Source: Agelas oroides
Taxonomy: Eukaryota > Porifera > Demospongiae > Agelasida > Agelasidae
Assembly: GCA_949130485.1 (NCBI GenBank)
Contig: OX422200.1
Coordinates: 1,533,774 to 1,597,773 of the forward strand
DNA: 64,000 bases
Reading direction: 5' to 3'
A program made the translations under genes and the position numbers. Positions 11,201-26,200 of the stretch are shown piece after piece. Each line of letters starts with the position of its first letter. The first letter of the stretch is position 1. The notes beneath the pieces are model-generated. The model saw nothing but the letters and a program-made list of their open reading frames with translations. It was not told the origin of the DNA and made no database searches.

Positions 11201-14200
11201 TACACGCACTTGTACAAGTGAGCTGATCACAAGTATTTCAGACCAGTTCAAAATTCACACATGGTGGTAACTTCAATCAAAATGGGATATTATAGATTCA
11301 GCCAGTTAGGTATATTTTCTTTGGTCTCGTTCCCAGGCCTACCCCGTTTTTTGTTCTTCGGTTTGTGTTCAGTAAAATACACAGAGGCGGAAGAGTGCGA
11401 AAAACGGGGAAGGCCTGGGAACACCTGTCACGTGAATGACGTCTGGTGGACGTGAGGTGGACGTAGGGGGGGCGGTGCCCAACTACAAATTCGTGTGCAA
11501 TATATCATAGAGCGAGTTTCTTATTGGTGAAGTCAAGTACTGTCGATCTCGTGAACGTCTGGGGTCCGGGCTGTTGTTGGAACGCTCGATGATGAAGTCT
11601 AGTACGTTATTTGAATGTGAACCCCTCCCCCCCTACGTCCACCTTGCGTCCACCAGACGTCATTCACGTGACAGGTGTTCCCAGGCCTTCCCCATTTTTC
11701 GCACTCTTCCGCCTCTGTGTATACTGAACGCAAACTGAAGAACAAAAAAAAGGGTTGGCCTGGGAACGAGGCTATATCTTCTTAACTAGCATGCAGTTGT
11801 ACACCCCCCACCCCACAGTGAAACTTATCTGTAGATCTGGAAATTTTGCGTAAACCATGAAAATAAAATATATTTGACAACAAATAATCATTACAGTCAG
11901 CACATTTCGTCATAGACAGTAGAGTAGAAGGATATGGATTGGAAATGCATGTAACTCACATGATCAATCTGCCATTAACTCCCATAGTGAACTTATCCGT
12001 GTTATGCCAGCATTGTCCCCCAAGCTCGGGATCTGAGTAAAGCATGTCCTCAGACAATCAGGGGTGGAAGTCGGGGACATGCCAGTCTCAAGCTACCTCC
12101 CGGCAAACACGGACAAGTATAAGTTGAGTCAGAGCACAGAGAGAGGTTGTAAGTGTTAGGTTTAGTGAATGAAAATGTTAAAGCTAATGTACATTACCTT
12201 GATTTCAGTTAGACTTCCTTGCCTCAGGATTATGCAGTCTTGGAGTGAGGCAACTTTCTTCTCTGTTTTTTTCTCAGCTGCAGATTTTACTTCAGAAATT
12301 GGTGTTCCAGCAGGAGGAGGATGGAAAATAGGATAACTAGACTTCTGAGGTAAACTCATGATGATGTTCTCTTGCGGTAGCCGTGTTTCTAATGCTTTGA
12401 CAAATGCCTGGGCATCACTCTGTTTGAAGACAACAAAGTTTATTTCTTGAATTTCTGATAAGGAGTTCTTTTCACAGAATGTAACTGCAGCATCGACAAG
12501 GGTGTGAGCACAATGATCTATGGGAAAGCCAAATATTCCAGAGCTAATAGCAGGAAAAGCAATTGAGCGATATTCACAAGCAGCTTGCAAGCTCTGAGTA
12601 AGTGCCTTTGATAGTAGATCTTCTTTGTCAAAATGCCCACCACTCCACCGCGGACCCACTGCATGGATCAAAGCTTTGCAAGGCAGTGTGCCTACTTTAG
12701 TAGTCAACCATACATCCCCATCATCAAGCCTTCCACATCTCCTCACATACTGTGAGGATTCTTGCTGAATTATTGGTCCACCTTTGGTTGCTATAGCTCC
12801 AGCAACACCACCAGAATGCTGAAGGTCACCATTAGCAGCATTCACTATTACATCAGCCTTGTCAAACTCAGTTATATCACCAATATACAACAAAATCTGT
12901 TTCATTTCTTGGGTACGTGCCGTACACACTTTCGTGAACTTGGTAGCACCTGGACTAGCAAGATCTGCAGCATCATCAGAAATTGAATCATCAATCACAC
13001 TCTTCTCAATGCAAACTTGTTCAGTTTTCTCAATACCAGCCAGTAGTGTCACTGCATGCTCATTTTTTTGAAAATATTTGCAACTGCCTGGGTGTGAAAT
13101 TGAAATGGATTCTCTGACAACAGACTTCATGGTATCATAAATCACTTGGCAAATTTCTGCAACTAATGTGGCATCACCTTTCACTAGGATGAGCATTCTG
13201 CCATCATCTTCCTCTAGCTCTGTGAGTTCAACACTATTTCTATTGCACTGGGCCACAATGTCACTCTGCCACCTTTTTTGCATTGGACCACAGAAAAGAC
13301 GCCATATACCTCTCTTAACTTCAACTTGACTGGTGACATTGCACTTATCCTGAACAAACTTTTTGATACTTTCAATAGTTTCACAAACATCTTTGTTGAA
13401 ACCAGCAACTGTTACTTTGTTATCTGAAGGGAAGATTTCGATATGTTGTTGTGTTTGCAGATCTTGACACAACTGCTGGTACTCTTCCTCAAATTCAGGA
13501 AGTTTTCGAGCAAAAGTCTCATTGAGGGGCTGAGATTTGGCAGAAGTTATTTGCTGCAAATCCCTGCTTATAGATTCTGCTAAACCAGTCTGGCTAGGGT
13601 CACAGAGAAAACGCAGTACTAACTGGGATGATGGTGATGATGGAGAAACTTGCTGGAAGTGAATAGCAACAGGGCACTTTTTGTTTCGGATGAAATCATT
13701 CAGTTGCTGCCTTCCATTGTCAGTGGAAAAGTAATGAATGGTCAAGGGATCCAATTGTACCATAACAGAGTCGTGAGCTAATTGCTCAGGAAGGCACTGT
13801 TTAAACTGTGCCACACTTCGAACTGAACCTTGCAGAAGAAGTGCATGATGTGCAGAATCATACTGTATGCTTACATCAGAATGGGAATTTGCAATTTGAA
13901 GTGCTTTCACTTGTGTAAAAAAATCATATTCTTTTATCTTAAGTTCCACTTTGTCACTTGTTTGGGCATAAGCTGAACAGATCTCATCTGCTCTTGTTTG
14001 AAGCATACTGATTGCAGTGGGATCTCCTGCAGCTTTAAGCAAAAGGCTCTCTTGACTAAGTATGGATGCAAGTGATGTGTCTTCTTCTACATATTGCTTC
14101 AGCTCATTTGTAGCTTCTGTGGGGAATGTGATCTCCACTGCTTTGTAATTTGAGTGAACATAAGAAGAAGCTAGTTGCTCTGCCTCTTGCTCCCAACCAG

Positions 14201-17200
14201 CGATAGTATGTGATGTATGAGTTATCAGAATAACATTATCCTTTTCATCAATAGTAACATCAACTTTCAAATTTTGAATGCACTGCTTCAAGCCTCTTGG
14301 GTCCTTCTGGAGGGACTTTGCTACAAGTGGATCTATGGAAATTGTCACTGTAGGGGGGAGATTAGCTTGTGGCACAGTTTTAAAATCTTCTCTTTCCACT
14401 AATACTTTCTCTCCAAATGTAGAATGGGCTCTGTGAATAACACTCTCAACCACTGTAAAAAAATATGTAGTGTGGCTAAAATTTAACCAACAACAATTGA
14501 ATACATGACTACATATTTTTATTTATTAGAGACAATTCATTACATAATCGAGAAGTTATAGTGGGTGTTTTTACATCCTCACTGCAACATTTCCGCATAA
14601 TATTATTTCCACATATACATGCTGTCATTTTTCACGTTTGAATCCATTGCAACGCATGATCTAATCTAACTCAAGAAATTCAATTCCTGGAATTTATGGG
14701 TGGATCTAACTTAACACATACCCACTAAAATTATTTAATTTGCATGCGTTGTATTTTAATAAATACGGTATGAAAAATTGCAATTCAATTCACTAGTGTG
14801 GGGCTCGCTCACACTTGTCCCAACTACCAGAAATACCACAAATTTTTATGGTCAATAACATAATTATTATTCTGTATTTGCAAAGTCCCTTACTTGTGCT
14901 GTGCGTGTTAGTATGAATTGCATGCATCATGCTATTGGATTTCTGAATTTGCAAAAATTTTTGTACAGCAAACTTTTTTGTGCTTTCACAAAATGTTATC
15001 CGATGAACATGGTACTGCAAAATTACCCACAGTTCACTCCTCTACAAAAGTGCCAGTGTTTCTTCAGACAGGTTGGCATAGGTTGGCATGGATTTGCATC
15101 ATATTCCGGAACCTTCCAAAGCAAGTGTGTCTTCATCTTCTCCCCCTTTGATACCATGCAGTACTTGCACAGTCATGACTTCTAGACATGACATATTGGG
15201 TACAACACTATATTTATAAGTATCACCATAGTACAAAGCTATACCGGAAAATATCACAAGTTTGTTGCCGTCTGTATTGTTACGAGTGTGCAGTGTGGTC
15301 TGTGGGCGGAATTTCATCAAAGACTAAACGTAGATAGTAGCTGTCCCAGGAATAGCAGTAACAGCAATACTGAAGCTCGGGCAACAAACGAGTGATATTT
15401 TTTCGGTATAGCTTGGTACTATGGTGATAGTGACGAACCTTTGATTTCATTGCACGTTCAGACGTGACGCACGTGACTTGTAGTGCCTGATACGGATTCT
15501 CGTGTGACTTTTATACACTGCATGCAACTGCAAGGCTTCCCCATTGACTCCCATACATTCACGTGAGTTAGATGTATGATAAATGCTAGTATTAGTTTGT
15601 GCATGTGTACAGCACAGATATGGCAGGAGTACAACGGGTGTAGGTGGGGACAAGTTATTAACTTTGTATTATCTTAATGGCCGACTTGCATGATGACGTC
15701 ACGTACGAGGGCTGGGGTAAAAGTTCGGCAGCTGGCCATAGAGAATGTATGGGGAATTCCAAACGGGTGATGAGAAGATCCATCAGTTTGCTGCGCGGAA
15801 AGACTGATCGTCTCCATGTGCTAATATTTGCTACCCAAAGAGTTGGTGTATTCATAAGCGAGTCCGATGGCTGTATTGCTGTACGGTGAGTGGCATTAAT
15901 TGTCTGGAAAGCCGCCGACAGTTCAGCTGATGATGTCTCCCATTGTACAATTTCTGGAAAACGGCTAAGACCTCTGTCTTAAAACTGTAAGCCACCTTTT
16001 TGTCTATATTGTGTCTGTTATGTGCAATGGGGCGGGTGGGAAGGCATGAATAAGCCAGATATACAGCTGGATTTAATAAGTTGCAGCTGCTGGGATGCTG
16101 TTGTACTTCATGTGGGTATGCAACTTTTTCTTGGAGAGAGTAACCAGAGAGTAGACTCTCTTCCCCTCCGTACACTTTCACAGGGCCAAAAATTGATGCT
16201 CTCCTTAGATGCCGACTAAGGCGACCATGAACTGTGCTGTGTGCAGATCCAAGAGACAATCCTCGAAGAGCTCTTCTGTCCAAGAAAGAGCACAGCTGAA
16301 CTTGCACAATCAGTGTTAAACCGTTGTTCTGTATGTACAATTTTAGTCTTATTATATCTCTAAAATATGGCATGGCAAAGTGTGGCTGAACCATGGCTAA
16401 ATCATGGGGGGTGCATGTATATGTGGGCGGGGCAGCGGGTTCTGCGCCTTCTACGGGATCTATTCAAGCAAGGTAAGTTGACGCTGACTCTAACTTGAGG
16501 TAACTGCAAGGGCAGTTGTAACGGTTATAATTGGGACTCTTGAGCGCCGTCCATAGCTTTGCATGCTAGCCGAAACGTTGCGCAACGTCTGAAGCGCCTA
16601 GAAACTATTCAGGTGATAGAACATTCTGCTGTGGTCAATGCATGCAAAAAGAGCGGGCAACAGCTACCATTGATCAAAAGTTACAAATATGTTTGTCTGG
16701 AGGAGTGTAAATTTCCCATACATTCTCAATAGAACGCCATCGGATTTTTACCCCAGCCATCGTATGTGACGTAATCATGCAAGTCGGCCATTGCTTACCA
16801 CTTAACTCATGTGCTTATTAACCAGAGTACTACTGTACACATATATTTCTCATACTATGATATACCGTAAAAGTATAAGTACCCATCAATTACAAGTACA
16901 CTATGAATATAAGTACCTATCAAAACTGTTCTGGCCAATTTCCTGAATAGTAGTACCCACACTGAACATAAGTACCCTATGAATATTAGTACCCATCAGC
17001 CCGTAACTGGTCTGTGGGCGGAATTTCATCGAAGACTAAATGTAGATAGTAGCTGTTCCAGGAGCAGCAGCAGCAATACTGGAGCTCAGGCAACAATGGC
17101 ACAATACTACTTCACGGAAGCTGGCTACAATTGGGATGCCAACGACGTTGTGCGACGAGCTGTGTGTAGTGGTTTGGGCGGTTGGTCATGTGAAGATTGA

Positions 17201-20200
17201 CAGCAGATGGCAGTAGGTCCGTTCGTAAGCACAGACTAGTCAAGCAGTCTACTCTAGCAGTAGTTTAGTGGGTACCGCACCATCGCTACGGCTGCATTTG
17301 CACTGCAGTACATTTAGCCTCGTGGTATGGTACTCCATGATTAATAAGTACCTATGTGATCAGCACCGCAAAAATGCGCAATTTTGAAATAAAAGTACCA
17401 GTACTTATGCTCCTGAGTTTATGATAACACTAGTCAATTGTTACGTACATGGATACACACAAGGTAATTGCTGTATTTAGCACCTCTAAATACCTCAGTG
17501 GAACAGTTGAAAGAAACTACCCCCACTACCAGGCCTTCCTACCTTCCAGTTTTTTGATAACTTACAGTATTGTCACTGCAAAAACAAAGTTGTTATGTTA
17601 TAGGTTACTACAATTACATGACTATCCTAACTATGAAAATTTTATGAATGCAGGGCTGGAAAAGGAGCTGATACTTAAGCTGATACTTGAGTAATTTTTA
17701 CTAGTCTCCCACAAAATGTTTTACAAGCACCAAATTCTTTGAATTAGCATAGGAAAGACAGTCATGCAATTGCAGTAACCAAATAATTTGCTAAAGTTAC
17801 AGTTTTTTTATAGTAACCAATCAAAAAACTGGACGGTGGGAGGCCTGGAGATGAGGCTATATAGAAAGAAGCATATGTATGTGGTCGGTATTCCCAAATA
17901 GCATACCTCTTGGATCTTGGAAGGTGACTATGGCTTCTCCATTGCCAAGTAGTTGAATGGATGTTACTGGTCCCCCTCCTGACCGTTTGTGACTTTCAAA
18001 GTACAACTGAATGTAGTCCTCAGTATAGTTCTTGGTAACTTCTCGGACTCGAATGCTATTAACAACTTTGCAGAGCTCAGCCTGAAGAATTACTCCCTTC
18101 AGAGGCTTGCTTCCAATCTTTGAGGTCATTTCCACCAGATCTGCATCCATGCAAATGGTCACATACAACATGCAAACATGAAAGTTTGATTTGCATCAAT
18201 CTTTATCCTGAAATGGTGTGTAGCTATACATGTGTGCTTGATTTTTCAGTGACACTAAATTTTGTATTTGTACTGTTTCAACATACAATTCCAAACTATG
18301 TTTTCACATGACAGACATACCTTCATATGAAAACTGAGCATTGAGGAAAGTAATCATGGCACTTTCACCTCTGACTTCCACCACAAACTGATCTTGAGAG
18401 TCCATTTTCAGAGTACCTTCAAGAAAAAGCTGGAGGTAGTCCTTGTCAATGTCTTGTGGAATCTGATGAATCAGCAGTTTATTACTGTCATACTGTTCAC
18501 CAGACTCCCCCGGATCAGGGATCGTGACATATTTCAGCTGTAGTTTTGATCCACAAATAGTATGTTCTGGTACAGAAAGAACTTGAGCCGCCACTGGGAG
18601 TATGATGACGAAAAACAAAGACTTGTGTAATATGAAAGTTTGTGCTTGTGCAGTGTCTAGTTATGCAACCTGACAGGTAAAATGTCAACCACACTTCCTG
18701 CATGCACTCCCTTAATTTACTTTAAATTTAAAAGCACACAATGACCATGATTATTATCATGCAGTCTTTGTAGGCATGGTATGCTGCGTACCTTTTGGGC
18801 TTTGAAACTTGACATGAGCAGTTCCTGGAACTACAATGAAGCACTTCTCTACTGCATCATCCTGGCTACCTAACCTTGGGGATTCAAAGTACATTTTTAA
18901 CAGTTTTGCATCAGCATTGGAAGGTAAGCCAGCGACTTCGAGTGTATCCAAGAGAACATTTGGTTGAGGTAGTTCAAGCGAAGTGGCAGCATTGTCTACT
19001 GACACCTTCACGTGTACAAGTTGTTCACTGATCTTGTGCTGCTGTTTCTGCAACTTTTCCAACTCTAAATGAAGACCAATATAAATTTATCATTAGCATG
19101 GTAGCATGTTTCTATCAGTATATTTTGTTGCTATGGCAATAACACTCTATTAGTAATGGCCTATACCAATCCAGAATGGATGTTCAGTGCATGAACTGAG
19201 CATCAACTACAAGAGCTTACTCTAGCCACCATCAATTCTCACCCAACTCCTGGTTTATTCTCTGATGATGAGCATCTATAGTCTAACTGTTGGTAAGTGA
19301 TTATACTCTTGTCGTGAAATTGGTAAAACTCATACAATCCCTTAAATCTGTACTGGTAGCAATTGTAATTGTCACAATTTAGACTTGTGTCTTGGAAGTT
19401 TTGTCAGTCTATAATGAAGGTGTGATATAATGTATACCTTCGGAAGTAAGCCCTGAGAGTTCTACTCTGGCATTTCCATTGCCCAAATTGACAGTAGAAA
19501 GAACTTCAACATTGTCCCCCTGTTTCTCAAAGTAGGCTTCAATTTCATCAGCAGTGGTTTGAGGAGGGAGGGAAGAAGTCTCAAGAGTGACTATCGATTC
19601 TGGTGAGAGGTGAAAGAAATGATGATCTGTACACTGTATGTTTCATGAGAGAAGTTTATACAAGGAATCCCGTAAGTAATTACCCTGTGCCCTGTATTCC
19701 TTCCATCTTTAACACTCTAATATTTATGTGACAGCATTTTTGCATGTGCCATTTTATGTTTAATAAGTTTTATAGCTACTGTGTTAGCTTCAATGCAGTC
19801 TGAGCACCAACAATCAATAACTTAGATGCAAGCAGCAGCTTAGCTTGCCCACAAACCATAGAGAGTAACTATCCCGGTTGCATGTTGTGATTGGTAATGC
19901 ACTGGTGAAGCTTAACAATACTGCTTGCAAACGATGCCCACTCAGGCTCACCCCTACAGTGTTTCTGATGCTTAAGGTTATGGGATACCGTAGAGAGTGC
20001 TAGTAAGATCAATAATGCATGACAAATTCATTTCACCACAAAGCATGTCCGTTACGTGCATATGTTGGCTTCCTACTTGACTGCTGTACAAATCTCCCGC
20101 CTAGTGAAGCCGCATGCGCACTTTGTCAACCGCAATAACGCAATTATCTCACTAGCTAGCCATGGCTGCCGGCTACGCGGAGCTGCCCGCGCTTGCACAA

Positions 20201-23200
20201 AAAATAGCCTTCTGTGCATGTGGGTGTTGGAATGAACTTTTACGGACTTATACGGCTTGTAAACTCCTCCCCCGAGGGATTGACGGAAGATTTTGGTGAT
20301 TGCTTAACCTGGAGTGAATATATGACTGGGTAAGTCCCTGGGTAGGGCTTTTAGCAGGCTATGATGCTCTATATTAGCGATTTGCTTCAATATTGTTTAA
20401 AAAGCTTCCGTCAGTCGCTAATAACCATTCTTAGGATGCCATTGGGCGCTTCTTACAGTTTGCTGGGCAACTTAACCGCGTGTTATCTTGTGCGCGAGTT
20501 GGTTAATATTTGAACCACCATAACTTGTGAACTGTTTATGTGTAGCTGATGATTTTTGCTGCACAAAGGCACCTATGTGTGGTGCTTGTGTGGTCCAAGT
20601 TTCATGTGCTAAGACTTTAGTATGCCTGTTTTAGGAGCATATATGTATACATATATGAAGTCATATAATTCTAAGTATCCCGTAACCTTAAACATGCAGT
20701 GTATTAACTAATTCTCCAACATGAATATGTACCTGCAGAGCTTTCGAGTGGAAAAGAAACAGCTTTCTCATGTGAAAATAGCTGAACATCTTTAAGTTTC
20801 TCTTCTCCTGTATTGAGAAGGTCGTTGAGATAATGGCAAACCTCTGAAGTTTCAGGACGTTTTCCTTGGTCTTTGTGAAGACAGAAAATGATAACTTTTC
20901 TGAGAGGGTGAGGTGATTCAATTTTCTGAACAAGAGAGTCACGATCTCTTGGATGGGCTACTGTTGGAGCCTTCATGACTATCTGAGCAGCCACCACGCC
21001 AAATGAGAAAATATCAAGACTAGTATCATAAATGCTGGAAGCATTCCTTTGAGGTATTGGCGGCATGTAAGCATCTCTGTGACTCACTGTTCTCAGCGAC
21101 CTGGTAAGGTTGTCAGGATCAACTATACGAGATATGCCAAAATCGGATACCTTTGCAATTAGTTGGCTACCTTCGTGTTTAAGGAGTACATTGTCACTGC
21201 AAAGGTCTTGATGCACAATGTTGTTGGAGTGAAGGTACTGCAAACCACAAGCTACATCACAGCTAAGACTGATTTGCAGCTGAAGGGGAAGGAGCGTTGA
21301 AGGTTCACTCACTGGCTGGCCAAGAAACTTAGTCAGGTTCTCGTCCATAAGCTCCATCACCAAGACTGGTAGGTTAGAGGTAGGCTCTATCACCGTGCTC
21401 ATGTGTCTGACAATGTTGCGATGGTTGTGGCTCTCGAGAAGCCTGCACTCCTTGTTGAACCTTTCTAAATCTTTGCCTTGAGTGGCACCAGCAGCCGGAA
21501 ACGGTGATGTCAGTTGTGTTGCAAGATGATTAAGAACTTTGACAGCACAAGATTTTCCACAAAATGTGCCTTTGAAAACAGAACCAAATGCGCCACCACC
21601 CAGGCACTGTGTTTTGTATACCACTAAATCACCCACAGATATACAATCTTCAGGTCTCTGATGAGGTACACCACTATCTGCATTAGAAAAATGAAAAATA
21701 CATTTTTTACCTGCATGTTTTAGTCTAAACCATGCCTCAAGATGCTCACAGAATCTAGTTCAGTGCTGAAGATTTACACAATCTAGAATGCTATTATTTA
21801 GCTAAAATACTTCATTGGAAGGCCTTTTCAAAACAAGCTTGAGGGTGTGAGTTAATCTATGGCAAGGCGCTGCTTTACACTCACTAGGCCAGTGTGTAAT
21901 TTGCTTTTTTTCTGGCCCACTATTCTCTTATGTTCAAGGAAAATCCATTACGCATTCACCAGTACCCATTATACTCCTTAAGTGTCATGCTAGATCAAAC
22001 TTTTCTGCAAAAATTTAAACGGTAGATTTTCCTATATAGTCCTCTATGGAAGAATTTTGTAGCCTCATTCCCAGGCCTCTCCTGGTTTTTGCTCTTCTCT
22101 TCGGTTTGTGTTCATTTAATACACAAAGGTGGAAGAGCAGCGAAAAACCCATTAAACGGGGGAGGCCTGAGAACACTTAATAATGTGAATGACATCTAGC
22201 CTCGTACCCAGGGTCTTTCTCATAGAGGAAAGAGCCTGGGTACGAGGCTAAATGACATCAGGTGGTTACAAGGTGGACGTAGGGGGGAAGGGGTCCACAT
22301 TGCAATAACCTACTAGACTTCATCATTAAGCGCTCCATCACTGGACAGGACCCCAGACGTTCATGAGGTTGAGAGTACTTGGCTTGACCAGAAAGAAACT
22401 TGCTTTCAGGCTTGTGCACGAATTTGTCGTTGGGTACCACCCCCCCTACGTCCACCTCACATCCATGTGGTGTGATAAGTGTTCCCAGGCCCACATATTT
22501 TGCCATTCTTCCACTTCTGTGTATATACTGAACACAAATCGAAGAACAGAAGACAGGGGAGGCCTGGGAACAAGGCTAAGAGTTTTGTTGGTCAGAGGAT
22601 GCATATTCTCACTACTACAGCAGTAGATGACTGAAAAAGGAAAGGTTACAGGCCTATTTCATGCATGGGACCACCACTACTAACCCTACCACTGGATATA
22701 TACCGTATTTCTTCGATTGGACACCGTGGCTACTATTTATTTTGGTGTTTGTTTTGTGCGGCTACTATTCGAGGACGGCGTTTATTTCTTTGGAAAGCCC
22801 ACAGATTATGCCAGATATCAAAGACAGCTTGATAAGGTACGTACGGTGATGAATGCTAGATGCTGTCAGTAGTGCACACAGCCTCTCAGTCCTGCTGTCA
22901 GCCGTGGAAACGACTCATACAACACGAATAGCCCTAGCGCTAGCATGGTGACCGTTGTCAGAAAGTATTTACAATTCGAGGGCGGCGTCTATTCGAAGAA
23001 ATAGGGTACATATGAAACATGTGAGGCCACATATTAAGTGGGGAATTCCCTTGTGGGGGGTGAGGGTGGTGTAGCACCACTTTTCCACACTTGTTGGTTA
23101 CATTCACATGCTAGGCACACCATGACACTAACCAACACTGCATTTGGATTGGATGCCCATTGTATCTTCGGGATGTGGGAATTATTGGGGCGAGTCTGAG

Positions 23201-26200
23201 CGAGCCCACATTAATGTGTTGAACGCAAGCGGTGTCTGTGTGTATATATGCATGTATGTATGTATGGAGTCGTTGATATGGCACCATCGCAGGCCCGGAG
23301 AAGCTAGAATAAAGTGGTAGGGGCGAACATTGAAAGCGTTTAAGCATGCTAAGTCTAGGGGGGTCTGGGGGCATGCCACCTCACTTCTCAGGCCATTCTG
23401 GGCCCAAAACTAGAGCATATTTATTTGTGATTACTATAGAAACTTAAAACATTGTACACGGATACAGCAGTTGTATTACGCAGGTGTGACAGTAAGCCAC
23501 ATCGTTCGCCTTGTCGTAGTGGCCACTGCTTAAAAACGAGGGTTGAAAAGACGAGTTAGTCTCAGAAAATGTCAACTCCCAAAATGTCAACTCCCATAAT
23601 GTCAACTTTCTAATTTTTAAAGGATTTCATCAGTAGCATAATTATATAGGTACATGTATTGCTATTACTAATACTTATTTGTAGCTAAAGATGCCCAATA
23701 GCATCAAGGTATTCGCTTATTGAAACTTGTCCTGCTGACGTTCTGTCCATACGACCGACGCCTTGTCAAAAAAACACGCTTTGGAAACAATGGTTGGTGT
23801 GGGGAACTGGGGAGACCTGGCAATGGATCTGCAAATCGCGAGCAGCTGGCCATGATAATTCGCTCTCCTTTCAGGCTACACACGTTTGCACTTCGGAGCA
23901 CCGAGGTGTGAACGTGTGCAGCCTTGCGTAAATATTCGAGCAAGGGCAGGGCTAAATTGACCAACTACATATGTATGTATGTTGGCGTGAAGCCCTTCAT
24001 ATTTAAAAAAAAAGTGGTAGGGCCAAAGCCCTACCGGCCCTACCGCTTGCACCGGCCCAGTCATCGTGTTCTCGAAGTGACCCACCCCACAAACAATGGA
24101 GGAGAAAGGGAAACATAGAATCGAACGTGACAGAGCACGCCGCGCTGCTGAAACAGCAGAGCAAAAAGAACACAGACTGAGCAAGTCCAGGACAAAAGAT
24201 AGAGCAAGGCATGCTTCTCATGTAGCTGCTGAGTGGTCTCGCATAGCCACACCCCGTACGATGTGCGTACATACAGAGCCGCACCCGTTATCGCTATTTG
24301 TCGGTTTGTCTGTTATCCTGTGACTGTTAGCTGTACTCACTAAAAGCACATGTAGCTATGTCCTTTCTGTTTATGTTTCGCTTGCATATACCTACTCAAC
24401 CTTCTCCCTTCTCAGCAGTCAGAATAGGGAAGCAGGACTCATTCGTAGCAACCCAAACTGATCCGGGGGACCACTTTCGGCTGCCAAAAGTGGTCCCCCG
24501 GACCAATTTTGGTTGCCAAATTTGGTCCTGCTAGGACCAGTTTTGGCAAGAGGGGACCATTTTTGGCGACCAAAAGTGCATGGTCTGGGGGGACCATTTT
24601 TGGCAGCCAAAATCGGTCCGGGGGACCACTTTTGGGTAGGACCGATTTTTGTGTGACTTGATAGCTTGGGGCATCGATTGGGTCAAGGTATCAGCCTCGT
24701 TCCCGGGGCTTCTGTTTCTTTCGTCGGCTCCCAGGTATTGGAGGTAGGGCATACCACTGATAGGTGCATTATTTCAGGTGTTTGTGATCATCCGATTAGT
24801 GAAGAGGTCACATACGTGGCCTAGTCAGCTTCTCTAAGCCCACACCAGCCAGCAAGCAAACTCAAGATGAGCGAGTGTTTGTGTCTTTAGTCTAGATTCG
24901 GACTGTGACAATATTGGCGAGGTGAGCGGCTTGGTGGGGGGAGGGAGCATGTCCTAACGGAACAAGCCCTCATACCTGGGGCACAATCACGCGTACCATC
25001 TCCCTACATATCCCTTACAAATACCCCATATTTCCCTGTTGTGCACAGTGTGTGACAGGGAGGTATGGGTATCTGTGGAATTCACAAAGAATTTCCAAAG
25101 ACATTTTTAACACAATGTTATGTGAAATACACGAGTCTAAAACTAAGGGAAAGGCTTTGGCCCTGTGAGGAAATATGCTGTTTATGTATGGCAGCTTTGA
25201 CTCAAAGTGTGTGATAAGTGCACCCCTCTAGCTACAGATAGGTATGTATCTTCCATATGGGATATCCACCAGCCCTCATAAATACAATGGTCTAGCTAGT
25301 TGGTACATGCACATACACTACACATGGCATTAACAATATGGCTACTGTGATTGGCAGCATTTCGTTGGTAGCAATTTAGGTGTTTGTGAACTTTCGATGT
25401 TCTTTCCAGCTGATTTGGAATCATTTGCTGTTCCACATAGCAGCACAATCCCATGGCCCAATCCACACCATGATATCGGAATGCTTGAGGAGTGATTGAT
25501 TTAAGCTAATGTAGTGCTGCTGTTGGTGTGCAACTGACAGTAACTGGACAATAGGTCACATTATTCATTATCATTGAACATAATTTCATCAGATCAACTG
25601 TCAACCAAAATGAAAGTACTATAGACACAACCACAGCCACAACCTACATACATGTAGTTGATGTATAGCTTTCAAGTTACCATGCAGAATACCATGCAGC
25701 TATGGGGCAACCAGTGAAATTGATACCCTGACTATATGTACTTATACTAAGTGACCCAGCATATACTGCTGATTATACTCATCTCATCCTTACTTGCTAT
25801 GAATGAGAGTTCAAATTCTGAGCATGCATGCATGCATGACCGGTGGAATTTTGATGGAATTCAATGGACTAAGTGTATACATGATTTTCTTGTTTGCTGT
25901 TAGTGACCAAATGTCCAAAGTGACCTAGAATACAGGCCAAATCCTGACCAATTAGTGTAAAGCAAGGTACTGCTTCAAAGTAACGTACGGAAATTGTAGT
26001 TAATTATATAAGTACATGCCACATACCACTATAAATTTGTTCACATGCCCAACCCTAACCAGTGTTGCCAGATCATGAACAACAAAGTTCACAGATTTAG
26101 AACTGAACCAACATTTTATGAACCTTTTGTGAACTTTTATCCATGTTCTGGTACCAAATTTGATATGCTTTTGACTTAGTCTCGTGCCCAGACCCTCCCG

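Noticed and set aside
15852-16394. 180-codon minus-strand frame
   Set aside because: Lies inside an inverted-repeat element, lacks transposase motifs and shows no codon pattern I would trust.
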